From Kuschelorhynchus macadamiae (lineage: Eukaryota; Arthropoda; Insecta; Coleoptera; Curculionidae): a stretch of DNA of 64,000 nucleotides. Under the pieces are notes generated by a model. The model worked only from the letters and a program-made list of their open reading frames with translations. It made no database searches and was not told the DNA's origin. The translations under genes were made by a program, and so were the position numbers. The number at the start of each line of letters is the position of its first letter. Positions within the stretch are counted from its first letter, which is position 1. The DNA lies in assembly GCA_030620095.1 (NCBI GenBank), contig JAUTXW010002475.1:124001-188000 (forward strand), written 5' to 3'. Shown in pieces: positions 10,254 through 20,568 of this stretch.

Positions 10254-10450
10254 AAATCCGAAATTAGCTGTACGCATAACTGGGAGTGGGTTGTTTCGAG
10301 TAGTAGGGGGTGTCGAGAATGGAAGGGGTTGTGTGTGGTGTATTAAACGATTCGAACTCGATGTGGTAAAGCAGTTCTTCGATAACGTCTAACGTTAAAG
10401 ATATTCTTGCAGTGTTTTAATTAAGTTTTTTAATTATTAAAATATTTAAG

Positions 10451-11128
10451 ATGGCATCTCTACCAAGCATTACATCAACCCAAGAGGCTGACGAGTGGCG
10501 CCATCTTTAACATTTGCACGTCGGCGGACGAATATGATTTCGATGACACCATCGATCGACTTCTTCGGGATTCTGAAGTACCCGAGGCTTCTACATCTGC
10601 TACAACAACTGCAACAAAAGGACGGTAGCCACACCAACAGGGACCACATCAATAACAACAACAACAACAACAACAACGGCAACATGTGGGAACGAAAAAG
10701 TTGTGGTGCTGCAGAATATGAAGCTTCCTGCATTAAACCCGAGGAAGTCCAGACTGAAGATGATGTTGGCGGGTGAAGACAATTCCCTACCCAAAAGGAT
10801 GAGGTCTCGCCAATGTGCAAATCCATTGAGATCCGAATCAGAGCCCCCAGAGTCGACTGTTAATATAAGTGTCACTGAAGTGACACAGTCCGAGGTAGGC
10901 GCAGAGCCAGGACCGTCATCTCCACCACCGCTGTGGCTGAACGAATTCAGCTATAATGAACTAGGTGTCATTCTGCAAATTCTGAAATTATAAAAGAGTT
11001 TGACCAATGAGTTGGAGTATGACACGCAAATAGCGTTGGTGGAGACAGATCACCTGGTTATGCAGATGCGTGCAGAAGCCTGCCGTAAAAGACTGAGTTA
11101 CATCAGTAATTTTAGTGCAAATATATAG
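10451..11128 (+). pseudogene. Accessory gene P2: acidic/Thr-rich protein, broken
   Basis: Starts at ATG 10451 (MASLPSITSTQEADEW), shifts frame at about 10515 into an acidic stretch (ADEYDFDDTIDRLLRDSE), shifts again at about 10625 into a Thr run encoded by an (AAC)n repeat, then reads a basic patch PKRMRSRQ, SEPPESTVN and PGPSSPPPLWLNEFSY. A TAA at 10991-10993 precedes a final stretch ending at 11128 with ALVETDHLVMQMRAEACRKR. Codon-by-codon continuity of composition argues for one gene with three lesions. No known domain. It is divergent from gene B; there is no clear TATA box or histone-type hairpin. Confidence 0.4.
10648..10680 (+). repeat. (AAC)n trinucleotide repeat inside P2
   Basis: Nine or ten AAC/ACA units. 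In the inferred P2 frame it encodes a Thr run, in another frame Asn. Confidence 0.7.
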
Positions 11129-11549
11129 TTTACATATTCAATGTAAGTTTTAAGTAATATTAGGTTTAAATATGTAGAAATCAATTGCAAATATAAATTT
11201 AATTTTAAATAATTGTATGTATGTATTGTATATTGTAATATATTTCAAATATTTTATTATTTATTAAAAAATGTATTAAGAAAAGTTTATGTGTTTACTT
11301 AGACCCTTACATGAACCTTAATATATATCAAGAGTAGTTCCAGAGAGTTTGCGAAAAGATATTGGAGTACTTAAAACACTTGAAAAATTATAAAGATGTG
11401 ATTTTGAAGTACGTTACCTATAGATGTATTTGTTGTAATATATATATAACCTTTTCGTTTACACACCGCTGTAAGATTAAAATTTTGGTGGTTTGTAAAA
11501 AAAGGGAAGATAAAGTTTGAAATCTATATTAGTGCGCTGAACACAGCCC
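11129..11549. other. AT-rich spacer
   Basis: No ORF or repeat of note; contains several TATA-like AT runs near 11215 and 11440 without a gene behind them. Confidence 0.4.
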
Positions 11550-11765
11550 TCCTAGTTGTGTTCTGTGTTTCCAACCAGTACTAAATGAACACTCCAATCA
11601 TGTTTATACTTAGACTCGTTTTTCGACTCGTTTTGTACACTTTGAAATGTTTGTTGCTCGCCGGAAGGTATTCGGGCTCTCGCTATGTCCTGTGTGTTCC
11701 AACCACTGGTAAATGAACACTTTGATTAAGTTCATAGTTAGGCTCGTTTTCTCACCACTCTAGGA
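11550..11765. repeat. Imperfect tandem duplication of about 125 bp
   Basis: The unit with TGTGTTTCCAACCAGTACTAAATGAACACT (cut here into shorter parts: TTCCAACCAGTACTAAATGA at about 11568) recurs as TTCCAACCACTGGTAAATGA at about 11698, and both are followed by a TAGACTCG or TAGGCTCG block. No coding signal. Confidence 0.5.
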
Positions 11766-11854
11766 TTAAAACCCTTGGAGTAGAGCTACCGGCGCGTTTT
11801 TTTTTTAAGTGGTATCCCCAGTAGGCCTAGTCCACTACGCTCAAAGTATTTTGT

Positions 11855-11870
11855 CGTCCTGAAGAGGACG
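11855..11870 (-). terminator. Histone-mRNA-like 3' stem-loop (gene C)
   Basis: On the minus strand CGTCCTCTTCAGGACG: a perfect 6-bp stem with the loop CTTC, preceded by AAAAATC and followed by ACAAAATACTTTGA. The flanks are shared with the hairpin after P1, including an upstream CCACCTCCCCTG block. The two stems differ at the base (T-G against C-G) and in the first loop base, so the fold is kept while the sequence drifts. It lies 107 nt after the gene C stop. Confidence 0.62.
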
Positions 11871-11976
11871 GATTTTTGTATTTGAGCAGGGGAGGTGGGT
11901 GGCGGGTATATACGCCCTACTGGTCTAAGAACCGGACCAGTTCGTTGAAAACGTCCTGTTCCCCGGGAAGAACACG

Positions 11977-12323
11977 CTAGGCGATGTTCTCTAAGAGGTC
12001 GTCGAGAGCATCCCGTTGCTCTGCTCGACAACGTCGAGCCTCCAGGACTGACCTAGGAGCTGGTCTGGGTCTAGCGTATAGCCTAATTATGGGGGCTTGA
12101 CGTGCAGCTATGTGGACTGGACGTGCAACTGGCACGTCATCATCATCATCGACTGTTAAGTCGATTAAAGGCGGCCGTGGCCCCAAGTCGTTACCCGCCT
12201 CACTACACGCTTGGCATAGCCATCCAAATTAATAAAAGGTGTGCGTCGTCCACACCTTATACATAAAACTTCCCCTCTGATGCTATAGGGAGTGATAATA
12301 GCCACTTGTTTGGTTGACTGCAT
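11977..12323 (-). pseudogene. Accessory gene C: CxxC zinc motif plus SUMO-interacting motif, one frameshift
   Basis: From ATG 12323 (MQSTKQVAIITPYSIRGEV) the frame reads CIRC, then after a frame change near 12230 continues with GWLCQACSEAGNDLG, giving two CxxC pairs about 16-18 residues apart, a zinc-ribbon-like spacing. Next comes PLIDLTVDDDDDVP, a textbook SUMO-interacting motif (hydrophobic-D-L-T followed by acids), and an Arg/Ala-rich tail ending LDDLLENIA. Preceded by a TATA box at 12357 and followed by a histone-type stem-loop. A link to SUMO pathways is inferred from the motif only; the zinc part could also be a degenerate RING. Not recognised as a named family. Confidence 0.5.
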
Positions 12324-12356
12324 TGTGGTGAATGATGGTCAGACCTATGGCAAACC

Positions 12357-12364
12357 TATATTTA
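12357..12364 (-). promoter_or_regulatory. TATA box of gene C
   Basis: Minus strand TATAAATA, 34 nt before the ATG of gene C. The spacing implies a very short leader. Confidence 0.55.
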
Positions 12365-13639
12365 TATCAAAACTAAAAAAATGGGGGTGCGCAGTTGAGG
12401 AGATCTCGCAACATCACAAATAATCTATCTCCTTATAAGTATAGAATAAGACACAATATCTGACAACACCGAATCTGGTAACATTGGTAGTAAACACCTT
12501 TTGCTATAATTTATTTATTACTAAAAGAGAATGCCAAAATAACTGATGATACAACTTGCTTTATTATTTAACTTGTTTCAAATATATATAAGACTCAAGT
12601 ATCTCTTATGTATTGTCAACAAGGCAATTATATATGGGAGTCCTCTCTTAAAAAAAAAATTAAGTCCCTTGCTAAAAGATTTTTGGACCGCGAATTAGTG
12701 CTTTTTTCTCACAAAAGTAACATTTAGAGGCCTTAAAATTGCAATAAAATATCATGAAGAGGACGCAGAAGTTGGGCTATCGTACCTCGCCGATTCTCAA
12801 AATTAATTTTTTTTATGCATCGTTTGCATAAACCATCGAAGTTTACAGTGAGAGTTCTTTTCGAACAACGCATGCATAAAACTTTACCATTTACGCTCCC
12901 TATAAGGCGGTGTTTTATTTATACAATATTTTGACAGTGGAGTTCTGAACAAAAGTAACATTTAAATCCCATAGAAATGGCTCTCAGATCCCTACTTAGA
13001 CCTAAAAAATTCGAGTTTTGATAATTTTTTTAACGTATTTCTTGGCGATTAGGAAAAAAAATTATAAGAAGATAGTGGTTTGGTATTTTCTATACTATCA
13101 TGTGTAATTTTTTTCCATGAGATTCATTGAACTTGAAAAGAGGAGCTATAAATAGAAAGTTGGGAGTTTTGATAATTTTTTACCGTATTTCTTAGCGAAT
13201 AGGAAAAAAATTTATAAGAAGATAGTTGTTTGGTATTTTCTATACTATTTCTCAAGCGCGACGCAGAACTAAATTTATTTTTTAAATTTTGAACCCGCAA
13301 AAAGTGGAATGGATAGATTAATTAGAAAGGGGCAGCGCACTCGCCATGTTGTTACCTAGAGGAATGTTAATTTACCTGTTACAACTTATACATAAAATAA
13401 AATGCAAAATAACTGGAACAATATGTTTTATTATTTAATTTGTTGTAACCTTAAAGACTACACTATCTCTTACACTTAAATTTATATATCAAAACGCTAA
13501 ACTTAACCTAAACTATACAAGAATGTATATAATAAAATGTAATTTAGCATATGCTAAATACAAAGTATAATTATAAATAGCTTTACACAACTAAACAAGC
13601 TTGTTTGATACAGAACCATTTAATATATTATAATTAAAA
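12365..13639. other. Non-coding AT-rich region with a duplicated block
   Basis: No protein signal. A block of about 97 bp at 13009-13105 (GAGTTTTGATAATTTTTTAA... ending TTCTATACTAT) is repeated in the same direction at 13161-13257. Smaller repeated phrases such as AAAAGTAACATTTA occur at about 12714 and 12952. Confidence 0.5.
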
Positions 13640-14589
13640 AAGAAATCGTGGATTATTAATGCGAACACTTTAGTATTTTTAGGAAACTGATTGGTGTTTC
13701 AAATTCGATCTTGACGTCCACCGTTGAAGATTTTAGAGCCTCGGCCTGATGTGAACACACAATAACGAACAACGGATTTTTAAGTATTCAGCTAAATCCA
13801 TCATAGGCTCATTAAATGCTCGATCGTAAAAACTACTTTGAAAATTTTGGTAATTATAATAGGCTGCCGCGTAGAGTTTCTTAGAAAAATCCAAATTTCA
13901 TTTTTCAAATGGGAATACTGTAGAATTAAGATAAACTTGAATGCCGCTTATATTTGCAGTTGTAAATAAAGTAGCAACTTCTTTATAACTATCGGCTTTT
14001 CCATTATTCTGAAGTCCGATTATCAAATTACGAGGTTTTTCTAGACTTGTGCTTGTTCTTATGGCCCAAACGTCGGACGAAGTTTCTCGAAGAGTGGGAA
14101 GCTCGTAAAGATCCCACATGCGATAAGCCATTCGGATATTTGCATTACTACCACCCTTATTAATACGTGACAATATTTTCAGCTTCTGCTTATCCTCGGG
14201 AATAATGTGACGAATTTTGCACTCCAGTTTGTCAATATTAATATCGGCCTCAACTTCTCCAATATAACAGTTGTTAAAAGTGCGAGCAATTATTATAATC
14301 AATTCCTGTTTAATATTAAAAATTCCCTTCGTATAATCCCCAGCAAAACCCATTAGATATTTTAGGGGTAATTTACCAGAAAATACATTACTAGTGGAAT
14401 CCACAATGTGTTGGTTTTGTTCATTTAGATCCCAGCCACATGTCAAAAGTGGTTTCGGCTGTGCACTACCAAAGGAAACCATTGTTTTAAGGGTTGTAGT
14501 AACACCTGGTTTTCTGAGAACAGCAACTTTCTCACCACCCATCTTATATCGAATTTCCTCGAATAGAAAAGCTAATGAATTGTTAGATA
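13640..14589 (-). pseudogene. Polinton major capsid protein, C-terminal part (copy 1)
   Basis: Double-jelly-roll capsid protein that forms the icosahedral shell. The main frame (14542-13898) carries GKLPLKYLMGFAGDYTKGIF, a conserved Polinton capsid motif, then ARTFNNCY, and ends FPFEK where the frame breaks. Downstream in other frames are STVDVKIEFE and ALIIHD, the usual C-terminal motifs, reaching about 13640. The N-terminal 90 residues lie at 20136-20366 because a gypsy element has inserted between them at 14589/14590. Confidence 0.85.
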
Positions 14590-15096
14590 TGTGGCGACTG
14601 AATGTCTCTCACATTTGTCTGCCAAAGTTAAAATTTGCGTATATCATACTGTATATATGTTGTTGCACGTTCGAACCATCACCGATAGTAAACTGTTTAT
14701 TGCATTTAGGATTTATGATAGGAAAATACCGGAACGACCCTTTTTAGTAAAGCTTTCTCCAAATTCCCATTTTACTATCTGTAATGAATGTTTTTATTTT
14801 GACCATGGGAAAGTTTACGAAGATAGAAAAAAACCCCTTTTGCCAACGAATAGGACCAATCAAAGCGAGGAATTTTGGCACAGGGGGTGGAACTTTATGT
14901 TTCTTGAGATTTGTATTAATATTAGAGGAGGACTCTGTTTTTGGACTTGCAAGAAGTCGGATGTGAATTTTGTTGTTCTAGTTCAATAGACTTATTTTAT
15001 TTCGTTTTAACAGTGTTTCAATAAACTCTCACAGTTCATATAAAAAGGGAATGTATTGGATATATAGCTAATCAAGCACACACATACGTTCCTAAA
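14590..15096 (+). repeat. 5' LTR of gypsy element, internally deleted
   Basis: Begins TGTGGCGACTGAATGTCTC and ends near CGTTCCTAAA. It matches the 3' LTR over its whole length except for about 248 bp missing after TGTATATAT; the short AT repeats at the break suggest slippage or microhomology deletion after insertion. Confidence 0.85.
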
Positions 15097-15302
15097 GTGG
15101 TGACCCCGACGTATTTGTTTCGTGAGAGCAAGTAATGTAATTAGTGCTTCAGTGTTTTAGTTATAAATTGAACAATCAACGTAAGTACCTAGTATTACAG
15201 TGAACTTTTTATCATTCCTTTTGTGGTAGGTTGTGTTTTAGTCAATACAACAGTCCCTAAGCTATCGTGAGTTTATTTGTAACAAATATTTCGCGGTATA
15301 CC

Positions 15303-16139
15303 ATGCCTAACTCTGCGGCAGAAACCAACAGTGCCATCCCTATCGCGAACGCTGTCGCTATAAATTCCGCGCCGTCGGATCCAGAACTTTGGTTTGTAAT
15401 CGTAGAGGCTTGCTTTAATAGATCAAAAATCACAAACACCGAGCAAAAATATTTGGACATTCTCGCGAAACTTCCGCCGCGATATATCAGCGAAGTGCGC
15501 GACATTGTGACGAAACCATTAGATTCTAATTCCTATTCCGAGCTAAAAGAACAACTCATAAAGCGGTTAAGTGTGAGCCAAGAACAGAAGACCAGGCAAC
15601 TGCTAGAAAACGAAGCTATGGGTGACGAAAAACCTTCCCAATTCCTTCGAAGACTGCAGGCACTAGCAGGATCAGTAGTCCCGGAGACATTAGTGAGGAG
15701 TATTTGGGTAAGACGCTTACCAGCCAATCTACAACCTATACTAGCTACGCAATCACGTCAAACACTAAGTGAAACTGCGGACTTGGCTGACAATATATTT
15801 ACTGCTCTGCCTGTGAGCCCTTCCGTAGCGGCAATCACCCCTAAGCATTCGCAAGAATACCAGATTCTCCATTCCCTGATGCAACAACTAACACAGCAAC
15901 TTTCAGAGGTCAAGGGAGAGCTAGCTAGTATCAAGCAGGACGTGCATGCTTCAAGAGGAATGCGAAATTCCCGTACGCATTTTCGATCCCGATCCCAGTC
16001 GCGGCATCGCTCGCCATCTACACCTAGGGAAGCGCGCCCAGCCGGATTATGCTGGTACCACTGGCGCTATAAGCAGGAAGCCCAGAAATGCACTATGCCC
16101 TGTTCATGGAACCAGGGAAACCAACCGGGCAGTCACTGA
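15303..16139 (+). CDS. gag: gypsy Gag
   Basis: Structural protein of the retrotransposon particle. The frame opens at 15267; I take ATG 15303 (MPNSAAETNSAIPIANA) as the start. The N-terminal half holds the usual Gag capsid-like segment (WFVIVEACFNRSKI, LPPRYISEVRDIV). A basic, Arg/Ser-rich region (RSRSQSRHRSPS) precedes the divergent zinc finger CWYHWRYKQEAQKC, characteristic of this insect gypsy group. About 278 residues, unbroken. Its end overlaps the protease frame. Confidence 0.82.
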   Translation: MPNSAAETNSAIPIANAVAINSAPSDPELWFVIVEACFNRSKITNTEQKYLDILAKLPPRYISEVRDIVTKPLDSNSYSELKEQLIKRLSVSQEQKTRQLLENEAMGDEKPSQFLRRLQALAGSVVPETLVRSIWVRRLPANLQPILATQSRQTLSETADLADNIFTALPVSPSVAAITPKHSQEYQILHSLMQQLTQQLSEVKGELASIKQDVHASRGMRNSRTHFRSRSQSRHRSPSTPREARPAGLCWYHWRYKQEAQKCTMPCSWNQGNQPGSH

Positions 16140-16489
16140 TGGCGGCAAATGACACCTGCCTTAATAAATCACCCCGCCTATTTATCTACGATCGTGAAAC
16201 CGGACTTCGATTTCTCATCGACACCGGTGCCGATCTAAGCGTAATCCCGAGACTCCGAGTGGATGGTGATCATACCAAATCAACCTACGCACTTTCAGCT
16301 GCCAATGGTTAGTCTATAACCACATACGGAATAGTAGGGCGTACCCTAAACCTAGGACTCCGCCGAGATTTTCCATGGAGATTCATCATAGCTGACGTAT
16401 CTCAACCTATCCTAGGAGCAGACTTCCTCGCACACTATGGACTGCTCCCGGATCTGCAGCAACGCAAACTCTTGTACTCCACAACATAA
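16088..16489 (+). pseudogene. gypsy aspartic protease
   Basis: Retroviral-type protease. The catalytic motif FLIDTGADLSVIP lies at about 16212-16250. A TAG at 16313 interrupts the frame after AANG; beyond it LNLGLRRDFPWRFIIADV and LGADFLAHYG continue to about 16489, as expected for the family. Confidence 0.85.
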
Positions 16490-16544
16490 CTGGCATCACG
16501 TGGTGAGGTTTTGGAATGGACCGCTCCGACCGTCAAAGTAATTA

Positions 16545-18180
16545 ATGGTGCTTCCCCTTTCCTTGTGCTTCTGGAAAGGTTCCCGGGAATCACCAAACCA
16601 AACGGTGCGTGCTCCCAAACACATTAAACACAAAACTCAGCCTCATATTATTACCACGCCTGGTCCGCCTGTCGCCCAGAAACCACGTCGCCTAGCTCCG
16701 GACAAACTAAAAACAGCAAGGAAGGAATTCGACACCATGGTGAAACTCGAACTTGCCAGGCCATCTAAAAGTCCTTGGTCCTCGCCGTTGCACCTAGTAC
16801 CAAAAAACAACGGCGAATGGAGACCCTGTGGGAATTATAGAGCTCTGAATAGCAGAACCTGTCCTGACCAATATGGCGTCCGCCATATCCAGGATTTCGC
16901 ACAAGAGCTCCAAGGAAAATCGATTTTTTCAACCATCGACTTAATCCGTGCGTTTAACCAAATCCCAGTAGCTGAGGAGGACATCGCGAAAACAGCCATC
17001 ACCACACCATTCGGATTGTTCGAATTTCTATTTATGACGTTTGGACTTCGAAACGCAGCACAAACTTTTCAGCGTTTCATGGATGAAGTTACTCGAGGGT
17101 TGGACTATTGTTATGTGTACCTAGACGACATCCTTGTTGCCTCAACGACGCCCGAAGAACACCTCCGGCCCATGGAAACACTGTTTCAGCGGCTTCAGTA
17201 ATACGGCATCGTCATTAACCCAAGTAAATGTGTGTTTGGCCAGTCCCAAGTCAAATTCCTAGGATATTGCGTCTCAAACGCAGGCACCCAACCACTGCCA
17301 GAAAAGGTTGAAACTATTCGCCTACCCAAAACCTGAAACGGCCAAGCAACTTCGTCGCTTCCTGGGTATGGTGAATTTCTACCGGAGATTCATACCCAAA
17401 GCAGCCGAGATTCAAGCATCACTGAACACACTTCTCAAGAAAAAAATCAAAGGAAGATCCCCGTTACACTGGACCACAGATGGTTTAGCCTCATTCGAAG
17501 CCAGCAAGAAAGCACTAGCCCAGGTTACCTTGTTGTCGCACCCAAATGTCAACGCACCCCTTGCTATATTCTGTGACGCTTCAGACTCTGCCATTGGCGC
17601 TGCCTTGCAGCAGAGGGTAAATGATCAGTGGCAACCACTTAGCTTTTTCTCCAAGAAGCTCAGTGCTACAGAGTGCAAATATGGCGCTTATGACCGTGAG
17701 CTACTGGCCGCATACCTATCCGTCAAATATTTCAGACACATGGTGGAGGCAAGAAACTTTAGTATTTTCACGGACCATAAACCACTGATATATGCATTTC
17801 GTCATAAGAAAAGCCAAGTATCACCTCGACAGTTCCGGTACCTGGATATTATCGGTCAATTCACGACAGACTTTCGGCATATAGCAGGGAGCGATAATGT
17901 GACTGCAAATGCCTTATCTAGGATTGATGAAGTTCATAAGTCAATCGATTACGACGCTCTAGCAACATCCCAGAACAGTGACGAGGAACTGACCAGATTT
18001 TGTGAAGACGATTCGGTCTTGAAAATGAGACAAATCCAAATTCCTTTCACTAACAACACAATCTGGTGCGATATGTCAACTTCAATAGCTAGACCATTTA
18101 TTACGAAGCCATTCAGGAAACCAGTTTTTGACAGCATACACCAACTAAGCCACCCCGGCCACAGTGAAAGTAGCAACTCA
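16545..18180 (+). pseudogene. pol: gypsy reverse transcriptase and RNase H
   Basis: RT motifs: SPWSSPLHLVPKNNGEWRPC, STIDLIRAFNQIP, LFEFLFMTFGLRNAAQTFQRF and the catalytic YVYLDDIL (about 17115-17140), all intact. A TAA at 17202 and a frame change at about 17305 precede the connection (LRRFLGMVNFYRRFIP) and RNase H (IFCDASDSAIGAALQQ, YGAYDRELLAAYL, FTDHKPL). Another frame change near 18170 separates it from integrase. Full family length, so this is a whole copy with point lesions only. Confidence 0.9.
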
Positions 18181-19030
18181 GCGCTATGTTTGGCCATCTA
18201 TGAAGAGTGACTGCAGGAAGTGGGCCCAATCCTGTCCTGAATGCCAGCGTTTAAAGGTCTCGCGTCATGTCATTAGTCCAGTCGGAACGTTTGCACCGCC
18301 CTCTAGCCGTTTTGAGCATGTTCACCTTGACATAGTGATAATGCCGTTATCTGAGGGATACAGATATTGTCTGACCATGATAGACAGATTTTCCAGGTGG
18401 CCTGAAGTAATACCACTGAAAGATCAGGAAGCAACCACCATTGGACGAGCCTTTTATGACAACTGGGTGTGCAGGTTTGGCGTTCCACTACGAGTCACCA
18501 CCGATCAGTGCCGGCAATTTGAGTCTTGCCTGTTCAAGCAAATTAATTGTCTAATGGGCACCAATCATATTCGTACAACGGCATACCACCCCGCAGCTAA
18601 TGGCATGATCGAAAGGTTTCATCGCCAACTTAAGGCTTCCCTTCGATGTCATAAGTCCCGCTGGACAGAGAGCCTACCCACAGTTTTGTTCGGTATCCGA
18701 ATGGCTTGGAAAGAGGACCTCGACGCTACAGCTGCAGACATTATATACGGCCAACCCATTCGCCTGCCTGGAGAGTTCTTAGCATCCCGCTCACTGAATA
18801 TTCAAGATGATGGCTCCAGCAACTTCGCCACTGAACTAAGTACACATGTTCTTGAGCTACGCCCCACCAATGGATCTAATTACGATGTAAAGAGAAAAAC
18901 GTTTATTTTTAAAGATCTTCAAACAGCCACTCATGTTTTTGTTCGCCATGACGCTCAGAAGAAGCCTCTGCAACATCCTTACGATGGCCCGTACCGCGTC
19001 GTTAGCCGGGAGATTAAGGCGTTGACATAA
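18164..19030 (+). pseudogene. gypsy integrase
   Basis: DDE integrase. The zinc-binding part ends SCPECQRLK; the catalytic core has LDIVIMPLSEGYRYCLTMID (first Asp), TTDQCRQFES (second Asp) and ANGMIERFHRQLK (Glu), all three acids present. It ends with DGPYRVVSRE, the usual C-terminal domain. The first codons are out of frame with RNase H. Confidence 0.88.
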
Positions 19031-19080
19031 GAGGACGCCACGTCACCGTCAATATCGATCGACTCAAGCCAGCGTATATC

Positions 19081-19379
19081 TTGAACGAGGACCCAGAGGA
19101 CATGCCACTGTCACAAGATATGGAGACGGAATACGTCATTCACCCAGCAGGAATCCCTAGAAACGATCAAGTCACTTTGCAACCCGCAGAAATTACCAGA
19201 ACCAGATGTTTCTCGCAACGAGAAGAAGAAGCACACCAGCCACCAGATGGAAACCATACTCCCGCATCAGAACCCATCAGCAGGTCACCAGAGCGACAGA
19301 CCAGATCGGGCAGACATGTCCGGTTTCCCAACCGCTTCCAGGCTGGATTGTCGTATCTCAATCACTGGCAGGGGGGTGT
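19081..19379 (+). CDS. gypsy pol C-terminal tail
   Basis: Continues the integrase polyprotein in the same region: an acidic linker, then RQTRSGRHVRFPNRFQ, a tail motif common to this gypsy group. It runs into the 3' LTR; the codons after 19380 are LTR sequence. Confidence 0.6.
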
Positions 19380-20133
19380 TGTGGCGACTGAATGTCTCCC
19401 ACATTTGTCTGCCAAAGTTAAAATTTGCGCATATCACACTGTATATATTTGTTTTTCTTTTCATTATTACTGCATAACATACTGTACATATTTATTTTAT
19501 TTTACATTTACTTTTTTAATCTAGGCTAATTATCTATTGCTATTGAGAAATGTAACAATTTGTAGGTACTTAGGTTTCTGTACATAATTGTGGGAATTTC
19601 CATCGGCATTTAGAGTCTAATTTAGTTTTAAGGTTCTTGTATGCTATCCGTTAATTTTTATTTTTACAACACTTCTTTGTACGATTTTAAAATATGTTGT
19701 TGCACGTTCGAACCATCACCGATAGTAAACTGTTTATTGCATTTAGGGTTTATGATAGGAAAATACCGAAACGACCCTTCTTAGTAAAGCTTTCTCCAAA
19801 TTCCCATTTTACTATCTGTAATGAATGTTTTTATTTTGACCATGGGAAAGTTTACGAAGATAGAAAAAAACCCCTTTTGTCAACGAATAGGACCCATCAA
19901 AGCGAGGAATTTTGGCACAGGGGGTGGAACTTTATGTTTCTTGAGATTTGTATTAATATTAGAGGAGGACTCTGTTTTTAGACTTGCAAGAAGTCGGATG
20001 TGAATTTTGTTGTTCTAGTTCAATAGACTTATTTTATTTCGTTTTAACAGTGTTTCAATAAACTCTCACAGCTCATATAAAAAGGGAATGTATTGGATAT
20101 ATAGCTAATCAAGCACACACATACGTTCCTAAA
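19380..20133 (+). repeat. 3' LTR of gypsy element
   Basis: About 754 bp, full length, preceded by the polypurine tract GGCAGGGGGG. It carries the 248 bp absent from the 5' LTR (about 19447-19694). Apart from that gap the LTRs differ at only a handful of bases, so the insertion is younger than the Polinton. Confidence 0.87.
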
Positions 20134-20135
20134 GA

Positions 20136-20366
20136 TAGATAACACTTTTTGTTAGCATCTTTTAGTTTAAATGTTCCTTCGATATAGATGTAACTTTCCG
20201 ATATATCCAAAATGATATCTTGAAAGTGAACTGGAATACGAATTTCATAGGAATTTTGGAATTTGAGTGAACCATAGGGATTATATGTGTGTTCTTGCAG
20301 ACTTATGATGGAACTATCGAAAATAGGTTCAGTAAAAACCTCAATTTTTTCTCTAGTTGTCAACAT
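20136..20366 (-). pseudogene. Polinton major capsid protein, N-terminal part (copy 1)
   Basis: Starts at ATG 20366 (MLTTREKIEVFTEPIFDSS). It contains SYEIRIPVHFQDI and SESYIYIEGTFKL, the N-terminal capsid motifs. The frame runs into the gypsy LTR at 20133 and continues beyond the element at 14589. The rejoined frame appears off by one base, so the gene may have been broken before or at insertion. Confidence 0.85.
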
Positions 20367-20566
20367 TTTCGCTGATTTGGTTCGTTCAAACCAATTGATT
20401 GAAGAAATCTACGATCTTTGACAGAGAGACGGTGATGTCTTTCTGGTCTAACGTCAGGATCGTGAATGCACTCCGCTCTAGCAATTTGTTTCTTTTTATT
20501 ATGATTTACCATTGTTTGACATATCGAAGAAAACATATACGGTTTGCGATTATAACGAAAACCCAT
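20360..20566 (-). CDS. Small conserved Polinton protein between capsid and penton genes
   Basis: 68 codons, ATG 20566, intact, overlapping the capsid start by 7 bases. Basic, with HHRLSVKDRRFLQSIGL near the C-terminus; a similar FLxSIGL-type ending is, as far as I recall, common in small proteins at this place in insect Polintons. Role unknown, possibly a virion component because it lies inside the capsid gene run. Confidence 0.55.
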   Translation of the reverse strand: MGFRYNRKPYMFSSICQTMVNHNKKKQIARAECIHDPDVRPERHHRLSVKDRRFLQSIGLNEPNQRKC

Positions 20567-20568
20567 CC

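Larger units (their letters stand above)
14590..20133 (+). mobile_element. Ty3/gypsy LTR retrotransposon inserted in the capsid gene
   Basis: Flanked by two LTRs and carrying gag, protease, RT, RNase H and integrase in Ty3/gypsy order, all plus strand. Insertion split the minus-strand capsid gene; GATA occurs on both outer sides and is the likely 4-bp target-site duplication. A possible primer-binding site TGGTGACCCCGACG follows the left LTR, and a G-rich polypurine tract precedes the right one. Several stops and frameshifts disable it. Confidence 0.92.

Noticed and set aside
10600..10875. Minus-strand ORF with a Val run
   Set aside because: Antisense reading of the (AAC)n repeat and P2.
14591..14989. 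Plus-strand ORF of 132 codons beginning in the gypsy 5' LTR, and its twin at 19694-19981
   Set aside because: The same frame exists in both LTRs and reads LTR non-coding sequence; no domain or coding signal. It reflects LTR duplication.
14794..15000. Polinton terminal inverted repeats at either side of copy 1
   Set aside because: Looked for but not found; no convincing pair in the window, so the limits of copy 1 stay approximate.
15097..15115. tRNA gene after the gypsy LTR
   Set aside because: Only a primer-binding-site match (TGGTGACCCCGACG), no tRNA fold.
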